Program-made: the position numbers and the translations under genes
Shown here: piece by piece, positions 25,249-32,859 of the stretch
Position numbering within the stretch: the stretch's first letter is position 1
How the letters are laid out: each line of letters begins with the position of its first letter
Notes under the pieces: generated by a model
The model's database searches: none
What the model was told of the DNA's origin: nothing
The model's input: only the letters and a program-made list of their open reading frames with translations
Origin: Mogibacterium sp.
Lineage (GTDB): Bacteria; Bacillota; Clostridia; Peptostreptococcales; Anaerovoracaceae
Length of the DNA: 64,000 nucleotides
Reading direction: 5' to 3'
NCBI GenBank assembly: GCA_016775335.1
Contig: JAEUGJ010000030.1
Location: forward strand, 23,293 to 87,292

Positions 25249-25369
25249 AAAAAATGGACTTCTTCCGAGAAGAAGTCCATTCGATACGGGTCTCCGAGAG
25301 CCCCTTATATACTGTATCCGGCACTTCTTCCCGCTTGGTGTTCCTTACGGTCAGTAAGTCTCTGTGCCC
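25249..25369 (-). promoter_or_regulatory. Switch-like leader RNA of the nif-like/hyp operon
   Basis: On the minus strand the RNA starts at or near GGGCAC (25364-25369). GGCAC pairs with GTGCC (25320-25324), enclosing the hairpin CTTAC-TGACC-GTAAG (25344-25358) and an unpaired purine-rich segment. GAAGAAGT (25323-25330), which overlaps the 3' arm of that stem, is also exactly complementary to ACTTCTTC in the 5' arm of the terminator. The terminator itself is a 12-bp perfect stem (25269-25280 with 25254-25265), a 3-nt loop and six T (25249-25254), placed 20 nt before the nifH-like ATG. Mutually exclusive pairings of this kind are typical of riboswitches or attenuators. I recognise no known class. 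Confidence 0.65.
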
Positions 25370-25371
25370 TT

Positions 25372-25399
25372 ATTCTAGCACACCCCGGACAGTATTCAA
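25372..25399 (-). promoter_or_regulatory. Promoter of the nif-like/hyp operon
   Basis: On the minus strand TTGAAT (25394-25399) and the extended -10 box TGCTAGAAT (-10 at 25372-25377) are 16 bp apart, directly above the structured leader. Confidence 0.65.
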
Positions 25400-25472
25400 A
25401 GCGTTAAGTTTACCACAGATTTCGGCATTTTTTTGTCACAGATTCCATCGTTCTTTCACTGCCCTTTGCCTA

Positions 25473-26453
25473 TTAACACCACATGGTCTCACAGAATTCC
25501 GTGCCGGACATGCCGCTGTACTCGGAGCAGGAAAGGAGCAGTCCCAGGTTCCGGTCGTAGACGTAAATGGTATCCGACAGAATGTCGTCTTCGGAGACCA
25601 CCTCCCGGTTTCCGCTCTCCAGCATCGCCTGAAGTTCCTCCTCGGAGTATTTATCGCTTTCCGGCAAAATGATGAATTCATGAACGGAGCTTGGAATCGC
25701 ATAGAAATTGCCCCCGGCCATCTCGGCGATTTTTTCCGCAACGCCGGGATAGAACAATGCCACTGCGCCCAGCTGGAATCGGTTGGTGGTGAGGATGTAC
25801 ATGGCATCGTCGTTCATTGTGTAACCTTCTTTTTCCAGCAAGTTCTCCCCTTCCGCATTTCCGTCGGAGAAGGTCATCAGCATCGGCGGATAGTATTCTT
25901 CGGACAGCATGAGTGCCTCGTCGATCAATTCGTCCAGCTGATACTCCATCTCCTTCATCATCGGATTGGTAATCCGGCACTGCCAGGAATCCATGTCTTC
26001 CACGATAATCTCCACACTGGCGAACATGGTGATGCCCGGCACCACGTCCCGACACGGCACATCCTCCAGATACTTCTCATTCCGGCGCTTGCTCACCACC
26101 CGCGCGGATAACTTCACGCCAAAATCCTTTTTCGGGATGCCGTCCATGCCGTTCACCGGCGGCGGTGTCATAATCGCCCCCATCGCATTCCAGGCCAGGG
26201 AGCGAGATATGGATTCGATGCTTTCTCCATGCTTATACCCTTCATAAAAAATATCTACGTTCAGTGCCGGGAGGGCATACACTCCCGGCCGTTCCAGCAC
26301 GATGGCGTAATGGGTGTAATCGTTGGTCTTCACGAACTCCCGAATGGTGGCGTGCACTTCCATCGTCAGATTCTCCTCGAAGTACCGGTTCAATTCCTGT
26401 GCCATCGTCTCCGCAAACTGCTTCTTGCTCATCTTTTCCTTTTTTCTTTTCAT
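25473..26453 (-). CDS. DUF5688-family protein
   Basis: From the ATG at 26451-26453 (AGGAGG seven bases upstream) the protein has 326 residues. It is soluble, without signal peptide or membrane helix, and acidic in the second half. Segments such as LSARVVSKRRNEKYLEDVPCRDVVPGITMFASV and YILTTNRFQLGAVALFYPGVAEKIAEMAGGNFYAIPSSVHEFIILPE match the DUF5688 family, common in gut Clostridia. The function is unknown. It is transcribed in the same direction as the nif-like operon and ends about 73 bp above that operon's -35 box, but nothing else links them. Confidence 0.75.
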   Translation of the reverse strand: MKRKKEKMSKKQFAETMAQELNRYFEENLTMEVHATIREFVKTNDYTHYAIVLERPGVYALPALNVDIFYEGYKHGESIESISRSLAWNAMGAIMTPPPVNGMDGIPKKDFGVKLSARVVSKRRNEKYLEDVPCRDVVPGITMFASVEIIVEDMDSWQCRITNPMMKEMEYQLDELIDEALMLSEEYYPPMLMTFSDGNAEGENLLEKEGYTMNDDAMYILTTNRFQLGAVALFYPGVAEKIAEMAGGNFYAIPSSVHEFIILPESDKYSEEELQAMLESGNREVVSEDDILSDTIYVYDRNLGLLLSCSEYSGMSGTEFCETMWC

Positions 26454-26622
26454 TTTCATACCTCCTAAATGATCAGCATTGCTTCTGACTCCATTATGGC
26501 AGAAAAAAAATTCCCCTTCAGTACACATCGTTCGAGAAAAATCGAGAAATTTGTTCAGTTTGCACAGAAAAGAAAGGACTTTTGTGATACAATTCAAGAA
26601 GATTCAACAGGAGGAAGGAACA

Positions 26623-26871
26623 ATGGAAAATACACGGGTGGCCATTCTCGGCATCATCATTTCCGACATGGATTCCGTCGAACCGGTAAACGCGCTGCTG
26701 CACGAAAACAGTCCCTATATCATCGGGCGAATGGGACTTCCCTACCGGGAAAAAGGAATCAACATCATCAGCATCGTCATGGATGCGCCTCAGCAGGTCA
26801 TCAGTACCCTGTCCGGCCGAATCGGACGGCTCAGCGGAATCAGCTGCAAGGTGACCTATTCCAAAGAATAA
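26623..26871 (+). CDS. TM1266-type iron-only hydrogenase system regulator
   Basis: The 82-residue protein MENTRVAILGIIISDMDSVE is a small ACT/NikR-C-like alpha/beta fold, with NALLHENSPYIIGRMGLPY and INIISIVMDAP typical of the TM1266 family found near [FeFe]-hydrogenase maturation genes. It is a putative regulator or sensor without a DNA-binding domain of its own. AGGAGG lies before the ATG at 26623, and an extended -10 box (TGATACAAT ending near 26593) is upstream. Its presence suggests that the organism has an [FeFe]-hydrogenase, which HypCDEF does not mature. Confidence 0.8.
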   Translation: MENTRVAILGIIISDMDSVEPVNALLHENSPYIIGRMGLPYREKGINIISIVMDAPQQVISTLSGRIGRLSGISCKVTYSKE

Positions 26872-26878
26872 GATGCAA

Positions 26879-26912
26879 AAGAGGGACAACACGCCGCCGT
26901 GCCGTCCCTCTT
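26879..26912. terminator. Bidirectional terminator between convergent genes
   Basis: AAGAGGGAC pairs with GTCCCTCTT around a 16-nt loop. The T run is short on both strands (TTCTGTT on plus, CTTTT on minus). It sits between the TM1266-type gene and the convergent wall-peptidase gene. Confidence 0.7.
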
Positions 26913-26955
26913 CTGTTGTTCGCAGGAGATTCATCTCCGTTCTGCTCATTTCAAA

Positions 26956-28308
26956 TTAGGCAATCCGCCGAATGATTACCCCGATGCGATAATTCGCCTT
27001 ATACGTGTTCTCGTGAACCACCTTGTTGGCCACACTCTTCGGCCCCACGGAAAAGAAATAGTACTTGCCGGTCTTCGTGTGCTTGTACACCATGGTGTGG
27101 TATCCGTCCTGCCAACCCACGATATCCCCCGGCTTCAGGTATCCCTTCTTCACGCAATCCGACAAAGTCATGTTCAGATTGGTCTGCACCAGATAATTCG
27201 GCGACTTGATGAAATAATTCTTCGGAATCTTCTGATCGTAAATCTTTCCGTATCCCAGGTAAAAACAGAATCCGGAAGGTTCAAAGCCCGCGTCCTGCAG
27301 AGACCAGGAAATGTAGGTGGCGCAATTCACCTTCTTGGCCGCCAAGCCTTTTTTGTAAGTCGTTCCGCCGCCGCCGGTGTTGTACTTCAGATTGTTTGTC
27401 TCAATCAAATTCGCCATCTTGAGCAGCGAATTGTACCACGCGGTGAGAGTGGATTTCGGCATCTGCGCCGCCATCGGCTTCTTATTGCTTTGAAGAACCG
27501 TCGCATTCACCGATGGGTTGGTTTCCGGCGGTGTAACGGTACTCTCCCCATCCGGATTGGTTCCATTCTCCTTGTTATCCGGAGCAGTACTGTTGTCCTG
27601 ATTCCCCGTTTGAGTTCCGGTAGTTCCGCTTCCGGACGGTTTTGCCGAGCTGCTGCCGCTGTCCCGATCTTCCTCAACACGCACGGTCTCCGTCAGGTTC
27701 AAATCCTTGGAGCTGACGAAATAGAATTTCTTACCGTAGCGGAAACGATACCACAGAGTCATGGACCCCTTGGCACTGGTTTCCAGGCACAGGGAAAGTG
27801 AGGTTCCCTTCTTCAAGGTTCCCTTCTTCCGCATCTTGTAACCGGCACCGTAACGGTATGACAGGTTTCGTTTCGCCTTCACCTTCCGGTACTGATACCG
27901 CACGTGATCCACCTGATTCACCGGCACATATCCCTTCACACTGCCGCATTTAATGTAGAACCACCGCTGCTTTCTGGAGTAGTTCTTGGTGGTGGTAAAG
28001 GTCATGTGTTCCATGGTAATCTTCTTGTTGTTCGGAATCCGGGCCACCTTCTTGGAATGAGAAGAGGCACTTTTCCGCACCACAACACCCGTCCGGCGAT
28101 TCACCTGTCCGGAAGCCGGTTTCGTGGTAATCTTTATCGTCTTTACCTGCGAATCTTCTGCGGAACTCGCTTCTGCGCCATAGCTTGCCGGTGCAAATGC
28201 CGGCCCCAACATGCTGATGACGATCAGGGCAATGCCAAACCACCGCAGGAGCTGCCGCATCCCGACCTGCATTCCCCGGGATTCTCCCCCACATGTTTTT
28301 TCTTCCAT
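26956..28308 (-). CDS. Secreted SH3-domain protein with NlpC/P60- or CHAP-like amidase domain
   Basis: The protein has 450 residues. A signal/anchor helix is at about 18-44 (LLRWFGIALIVISMLGPAFAPASYGAEA). Two SH3b-like domains follow (about 60-130 and 132-210; RRTGVVVRKSASSHSKKVARI, RWFYIKCGSVKGYVPV). A Ser/Gly/Asn/Pro-rich linker spans about 215-285. The C-terminal domain (about 295-450) has VNCATYISWSLQDAG with the likely catalytic Cys and GDIVGWQDGYHTMVYK with the likely His, a papain-like cell-wall peptidase or amidase pattern. It should act outside the cell on peptidoglycan. The promoter overlaps the terminator of the preceding gene. Confidence 0.82.
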   Translation of the reverse strand: MEEKTCGGESRGMQVGMRQLLRWFGIALIVISMLGPAFAPASYGAEASSAEDSQVKTIKITTKPASGQVNRRTGVVVRKSASSHSKKVARIPNNKKITMEHMTFTTTKNYSRKQRWFYIKCGSVKGYVPVNQVDHVRYQYRKVKAKRNLSYRYGAGYKMRKKGTLKKGTSLSLCLETSAKGSMTLWYRFRYGKKFYFVSSKDLNLTETVRVEEDRDSGSSSAKPSGSGTTGTQTGNQDNSTAPDNKENGTNPDGESTVTPPETNPSVNATVLQSNKKPMAAQMPKSTLTAWYNSLLKMANLIETNNLKYNTGGGGTTYKKGLAAKKVNCATYISWSLQDAGFEPSGFCFYLGYGKIYDQKIPKNYFIKSPNYLVQTNLNMTLSDCVKKGYLKPGDIVGWQDGYHTMVYKHTKTGKYYFFSVGPKSVANKVVHENTYKANYRIGVIIRRIA

Positions 28309-28382
28309 TTGGTTTCTGTCCTTTCTGAATATGTAAAAAGAGCGCCAAAATAAAATTATTTGTTAACTTAACCGATAAATTT

Positions 28383-28410
28383 ATTTTAGCATATTAAAAG
28401 GCGTTGTCAA
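28383..28410 (-). promoter_or_regulatory. Promoter of the SH3/amidase gene, overlapping the upstream terminator
   Basis: A perfect TTGACA (28405-28410) and the extended -10 box TGCTAAAAT (-10 at 28383-28388) are 16 bp apart on the minus strand. The -35 box lies inside the hairpin at 28398-28421. Just below the start site is the 12-mer TTTATCGGTTAA (28368-28379), also found at 58701-58712. Confidence 0.65.
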
Positions 28411-28421
28411 GACAACGCCTT
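28398..28421 (-). terminator. Hairpin terminator of the secreted GT52-like gene
   Basis: AAGGCGTTGTC-TT-GACAACGCCTT is a perfect 11-bp hairpin followed by TTAAT, about 35 bp after the stop of the upstream gene. Confidence 0.75.
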
Positions 28422-28456
28422 CTAATTCAACTATTCAGTTTTTCGATAGATTCACC

Positions 28457-30370
28457 CTATTCTGCAGAATCTGCAGCGGTTTTTTCATTTTCCGGAGCAG
28501 CCGCTTCGGTATTATTCGCAGCTTCCTGCTTTTCCGCATCCGCAGATTTCGTCTCTTCTCCGGCTTTCTTGATTTCATGATACAGAATCTTGTTGGTATC
28601 GTAATCATAGAGAGCGTAATCGTACTTTGGATTCTTGTTGAACTCCACCAGATAGCACTTGTGCCCTGCCGGAATACCCAGCTCTCCGTACTTTCCGGCT
28701 GCCTTCTCGGCATCCGTCAGCTGCGTAAAGAAGATCTGGAACTTATTTCCGTCGATGACACCCATATTGCCCTTATCATCCTTGGCTAGCGCCACGTCCT
28801 TTCTGGCACCCAGGTATGCACAGGTTCTGCCGTCTTTGTAGCTGGTGTTCAGGGTACTGTTGGACATACCGGATACATATACGTCCGGGTAGAAGAACAG
28901 AATCAATTCTGCCGGAATGGTGGAATCCACATCATGCACGTTCGCGTCCTTCAGCTGCTTCTGCTTTTCCGGATACTTCACAGTTGGAGTTGCCGGGTGA
29001 CCCTTGTAGTAGTATTCGTATTCGGAACCGTAGTACTTCTTAACGAAAGCGGTAAACTCCGCAAAGTCCTTTTCGGATGTTACTCGTCCGCCCATGAGAA
29101 CCATGACCTTCTTGTGATTCTTCACCGCATCCGCAAACATGCTGTCGCTGAAATGATACCATGCCTTGAATGCCTTATCGTGTTTCTCCGCCTTCAGCTT
29201 ATTCAGCTTGTCATTCATGTTGTACTGTTCCATACGGGCCTTTGCCTGAGCCAGGAATTCCGCATCCTGGGATTCAAAGGTACCGTCTTTACGGCCAACC
29301 CACCACTTCACGTTATTTGCGGATGCCACTGCCGCATAGGTATACTTTCTGAGGCTGTAGGACTCATGATTTGCAGCATACTTCACATCTCTCGGATCTG
29401 CGTAATGTCCCTTCTTCCAAGAGCTCTTGAGAAGCTTCCATTCTGCCTCGGTGGTGTCGTATACGCTCTTGGCATTCTCACCGCCGTACAGCTGGTTGAA
29501 GAACACATAGCTGGAACTTCCGTCCGACAGGAACGTTACATCGTAACGGTTCTCCGGCAGCTTCGTCCTGCATGCCAACTCCAGAACACCCTTAACATAG
29601 GTGTCTGTCAGATAGATGTGGAACTTGGAATTCTTATTCAACGATCTCAAATCCTGCACGTACTTCCGCATGTAATTCGTCATAGAAGCCACATTGCTGG
29701 TGGACATCGGATTTTTCATCTTCGGGTTCTGCTGTACGTTCGGCGGCATCTTGGACCAATTGTAGGATTTCTTTCGGGTCGTTGCGATGGTCGTCGGAAT
29801 CGGTCTTCCATCATCACGCTTCGTGATATCCCACAGGGACAGGGAGAACTGCAACGGTCCGTAGGTCGCATTCAGCACTGCGATATTGTATTCCTGTGCG
29901 ATTACGCCGGCATTCTTCACCGTAACAGTCTTCAGTTTTTTGCCTTTCTTGTTGTAGTACTTAACCACGAAATTGTATTTACCCATTGCCGGTGCAGCCA
30001 TGGTGAAATACTTTTTCTTTGAGGAAATCGAAGAAAGCTTTACAGTCTTGGATTTCTTCTTGGAAGCCTTCTTATCGCAGTACATATAAGCCGTTGCCTT
30101 AATCTTATAGACCTTTTTCTTCCCCTTCACCTTCTTCAGTGTCTTCACGCCCGGAACGTATACATTCACGGTCTTGTAATCCACCTTCGCCTGTTTTACC
30201 TTTACCGTATAACGACCTGCCTTCTTGGAATAGGTCTTCGCGGTTACTGCCGGCGCCTTGCTTTTGGTCTCTGCCGCTGCCTGAAAGGATGCCACGTTAA
30301 ACGGAATCACGCCCAAGCAGAGTGTCAGAATCAAAGCATAGACCAGGCCTTTTCTTTTGACATTAGTCAT
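28457..30370 (-). CDS. Secreted protein with GT52/polysialyltransferase-like domain
   Basis: Started at the ATG at 30368-30370 (GAAGG seven bases upstream), the protein has 637 residues. Residues 1-35 form a signal peptide (VYALILTLCLGVIPFNVASFQAAAE). A lysine- and tyrosine-rich beta-type region runs from about 45 to 155. The main domain (about 155-590) has LSDGSSSYVFFNQLY, VMVLMGGRVTS, YYYKGHPATPT and IPAELILFFYPDVYVSGMSNSTL. These recall the DG-xxY, HP and SS motifs of GT52 and bacterial polysialyltransferases. An acidic Ala/Glu-rich tail ends the protein. Those enzymes normally act in the cytoplasm, so secretion is odd; it could instead be a catalytically dead surface or scaffold protein. 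This assignment is by motif only. Confidence 0.5.
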   Translation of the reverse strand: MTNVKRKGLVYALILTLCLGVIPFNVASFQAAAETKSKAPAVTAKTYSKKAGRYTVKVKQAKVDYKTVNVYVPGVKTLKKVKGKKKVYKIKATAYMYCDKKASKKKSKTVKLSSISSKKKYFTMAAPAMGKYNFVVKYYNKKGKKLKTVTVKNAGVIAQEYNIAVLNATYGPLQFSLSLWDITKRDDGRPIPTTIATTRKKSYNWSKMPPNVQQNPKMKNPMSTSNVASMTNYMRKYVQDLRSLNKNSKFHIYLTDTYVKGVLELACRTKLPENRYDVTFLSDGSSSYVFFNQLYGGENAKSVYDTTEAEWKLLKSSWKKGHYADPRDVKYAANHESYSLRKYTYAAVASANNVKWWVGRKDGTFESQDAEFLAQAKARMEQYNMNDKLNKLKAEKHDKAFKAWYHFSDSMFADAVKNHKKVMVLMGGRVTSEKDFAEFTAFVKKYYGSEYEYYYKGHPATPTVKYPEKQKQLKDANVHDVDSTIPAELILFFYPDVYVSGMSNSTLNTSYKDGRTCAYLGARKDVALAKDDKGNMGVIDGNKFQIFFTQLTDAEKAAGKYGELGIPAGHKCYLVEFNKNPKYDYALYDYDTNKILYHEIKKAGEETKSADAEKQEAANNTEAAAPENEKTAADSAE

Positions 30371-30417
30371 ACTTTCACCTTCTCTCATAAACCATAAGAA
30401 ATAATCCACAACGAATA

Positions 30418-31935
30418 CTATTTTCTCCCTTTTGCGAATTGGGACCGAAGCTCTTTTCTGTAACGGAATCCGGATGCCAGTCTCGTCTTGAAAGTATTCT
30501 TATAAAAACAGATTTTCTTGTTTCTATACTTGACAATGTACCTTCCCGAAACAAAAAATGATTCCTTATGCTTTCGGCTTACTCCCACCGATTCGTCAAA
30601 ATTGGGGTTCAAGGTAATCGCATCTTGGTTAAATTCTAGAGTAAACTGCCATTTAATGCAAGGAAAAATCGGTATTTCAACTTTGAAACTTCCAATCTCT
30701 GCCACGTGTTCGCCGACGTAACCCGCGACAAACCCGGCTTTTCCGTATTCTAAATGAATCGGAATGCGTTCTCCCTGATTGGAAGACATGAATATCTTTT
30801 TCTGAGCATGGGGAAGGCAATCCTTCACGAGACCTTCAATGCAAGCCGTATTCCCATCCAATTCAATCGCGGTAACTTTCAGAACACTGGGAGCCGTGAG
30901 ATTAATCAGTCTCAAATCCTTATAATACAGAACTCCATTCTGAAGCGTCATCTCATCCTGAATTTGGAAGCCATACTTCAACAGGAACAGATAGAGCCGC
31001 CGGTATTGATTCAAGCCGTCGCGTGTAGACAGAATCTCATCATCGATATATTCCAACGTCTGCTTCATCACTTGAACATAAGCATTTCGTTCTTCCTCAT
31101 TCAGCTTTCGAATTGCCTCCGGAATGTACTTCCGCCACTGTATGTCGTAACGAATCAGGTGCTGAACATACGCAGGAACAAAGCCATATTTGTTCTTTGA
31201 ATATTCTATCAGATGCAAATAATAGTTTTGGGGAATATCCAAATAAAACTCTTTTTGCATTCGTATGGTTCCGGTTAAAGAGTCGCTCGTTTCAAATCGG
31301 CGATAAAAATACGTCGAGTCTGCACATATTCCGAGCTTCAGGCGTTTCAGAATTACAAAAGCATTGAACAACGCATCTTCTGCGGTTTGCAGACGCCCGT
31401 CAAATCGCACATCCTGAATCGCTTCGCTTCGAAACACGGAATTTCCGATTGCCGATTGAACGTATTCCGGATTCACCTTAAGATCGATTACTTGATTTCC
31501 GTTTTCGAAACGCCAATTCAGAGCATGTTCTTTTCCATAAAAATCCCCCACATGTTCCAGACGGCAAACGCATACGTCAAAGGCATCCTCTTTTTGTTTA
31601 AAAAAGCAATACACATTTTCCAGCATGGTCTGAGAATAGTAATCGTCAGAATCCAGAAAAGCCGTATATTCTCCTTCGATTTTTTCCATTCCGCTATTTC
31701 TTGCGCTGGCAACCCCACCGTTTTCCTTGTCAATGTATACGATATTTTCCGGAAAACGCTGAAAATATTTTTCGCACATTTCGCCGGAATTATCCTTGCT
31801 TCCATCGTTTACCAGAATCAACTGAACGTTCTCTTTGAATCCGATAGACTGCTTTATAACGGATTCGATGCACTCTTCCAGAAATGCCTCCGCATTATAT
31901 ACCGGTACGATAATTGAAAACTTGTATTTATTCAA
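30418..31935 (-). CDS. Glycosyltransferase family 2 with long C-terminal region
   Basis: The protein has 505 residues. The GT-A domain (about 1-230) shows FSIIVPVYNAEAFLEECIESVI, LVNDGSKDNS and AFLDSDDYYS, with the DXD-type metal-binding pair in LDSDD. The C-terminal 270 residues are an extra region, part of which (LKVTAIELDGNTACIEGLV) is similar to a segment of the 868-residue fusion protein at 46977-49559. The start is a TTG with AGGAGG six bases upstream. It belongs to the operon running from the ATP-grasp gene and probably adds a sugar to a surface glycan. Confidence 0.85.
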   Translation of the reverse strand: MNKYKFSIIVPVYNAEAFLEECIESVIKQSIGFKENVQLILVNDGSKDNSGEMCEKYFQRFPENIVYIDKENGGVASARNSGMEKIEGEYTAFLDSDDYYSQTMLENVYCFFKQKEDAFDVCVCRLEHVGDFYGKEHALNWRFENGNQVIDLKVNPEYVQSAIGNSVFRSEAIQDVRFDGRLQTAEDALFNAFVILKRLKLGICADSTYFYRRFETSDSLTGTIRMQKEFYLDIPQNYYLHLIEYSKNKYGFVPAYVQHLIRYDIQWRKYIPEAIRKLNEEERNAYVQVMKQTLEYIDDEILSTRDGLNQYRRLYLFLLKYGFQIQDEMTLQNGVLYYKDLRLINLTAPSVLKVTAIELDGNTACIEGLVKDCLPHAQKKIFMSSNQGERIPIHLEYGKAGFVAGYVGEHVAEIGSFKVEIPIFPCIKWQFTLEFNQDAITLNPNFDESVGVSRKHKESFFVSGRYIVKYRNKKICFYKNTFKTRLASGFRYRKELRSQFAKGRK

Positions 31936-31959
31936 GCTCTCCCTCCTCTTGCGTCTCTA

Positions 31960-32814
31960 TTACTTCCAAAAGCGAAATCTGAACTTTCTCGATGACTGTT
32001 TTTCGCCGATGTAAAAACGATTTTTTTCCGGATTGTTCACGAGCTCCTGTTCGATAACCATCAACCTGTCCTGAGAAGTCTTTTGCTTGCACAAGTGAGA
32101 ATCAACGCTTTTTAAATTATATTTAACTTCTTCAGATTCGTATATCCATTGATCCGAATCCATTCTCTTATACTTTTCGGATTTCTTTTTTCCGTAATTA
32201 TGAACGCACTCTTTGGAAAAGAAAACTCCTTTTTTTATTACTTTAGCAGGATTTCCGGCCGCCACGGTATTCGAAGGAATGGCTTTGCCGGAAACGACTG
32301 CACCGCCCCCGATTACCGAACCCGAGCCGATAGACGTTCCTTTTAGCAGCAGCGCACCTTGACCAATCCACACGTGATCCCCCATCAGTACGGACCTGCT
32401 TTCATTGATCCGTTCTTTCGTTTCACAGCTGTAAAGAAGGTGCGGATCCGCCGTTCTCACGTATATTCCGAAAGAAAAAAGGCCATCATCTCCGATAATG
32501 ATATTTTGTCTTTCCGATGTTATCAGCGTAGCCCTTCCGTTGAAATAATTATCCCGCCCGATATATATGCAGGTATTTGAATATGCATGTACATTCAATC
32601 GGTATACGTGCTTATTTCTGCTGAGATATACAATCGCATTATCTCCTTCCAGTACTATTTCAGAATCACGTATGTTTACCCCGTCTTCGATGACAAGGAT
32701 GCTGTTTTTTCCGGTAAAGCGAATGCTCGTGCAATCATCCATCGTGGACTTTTCCGGATTGACATACACGGTGTTTTCCCGGAGCTCCTGTCCAAACTCA
32801 GTTAATTCTTCCAT
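31960..32814 (-). CDS. Left-handed beta-helix (hexapeptide) acyltransferase
   Basis: The protein has 284 residues. Residues about 20-195 show hexapeptide repeats ([IV]-G-x4 type; IVIEDGVNIRDSEIVLEG, IIIGDDGLFSFGIYVR) and the acceptor segment DHVWIGQGALLLKGTSIGSGSVIGGGAVVSGKAIPSNTVAAGNPAKVIKKG, typical of sugar O-acetyltransferases such as Maa/WbbJ. The last 80 residues are charged and unusual. The family transfers acetyl from acetyl-CoA to sugar hydroxyls. It sits 24 bp above the GT2 gene in the same operon, so it probably acetylates the same glycan or its precursor. Confidence 0.85.
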   Translation of the reverse strand: MEELTEFGQELRENTVYVNPEKSTMDDCTSIRFTGKNSILVIEDGVNIRDSEIVLEGDNAIVYLSRNKHVYRLNVHAYSNTCIYIGRDNYFNGRATLITSERQNIIIGDDGLFSFGIYVRTADPHLLYSCETKERINESRSVLMGDHVWIGQGALLLKGTSIGSGSVIGGGAVVSGKAIPSNTVAAGNPAKVIKKGVFFSKECVHNYGKKKSEKYKRMDSDQWIYESEEVKYNLKSVDSHLCKQKTSQDRLMVIEQELVNNPEKNRFYIGEKQSSRKFRFRFWK

Positions 32815-32859
32815 CTAACCGTTCCCCCCACTTATCTTTATAAAGCCATTCATTGAGTA

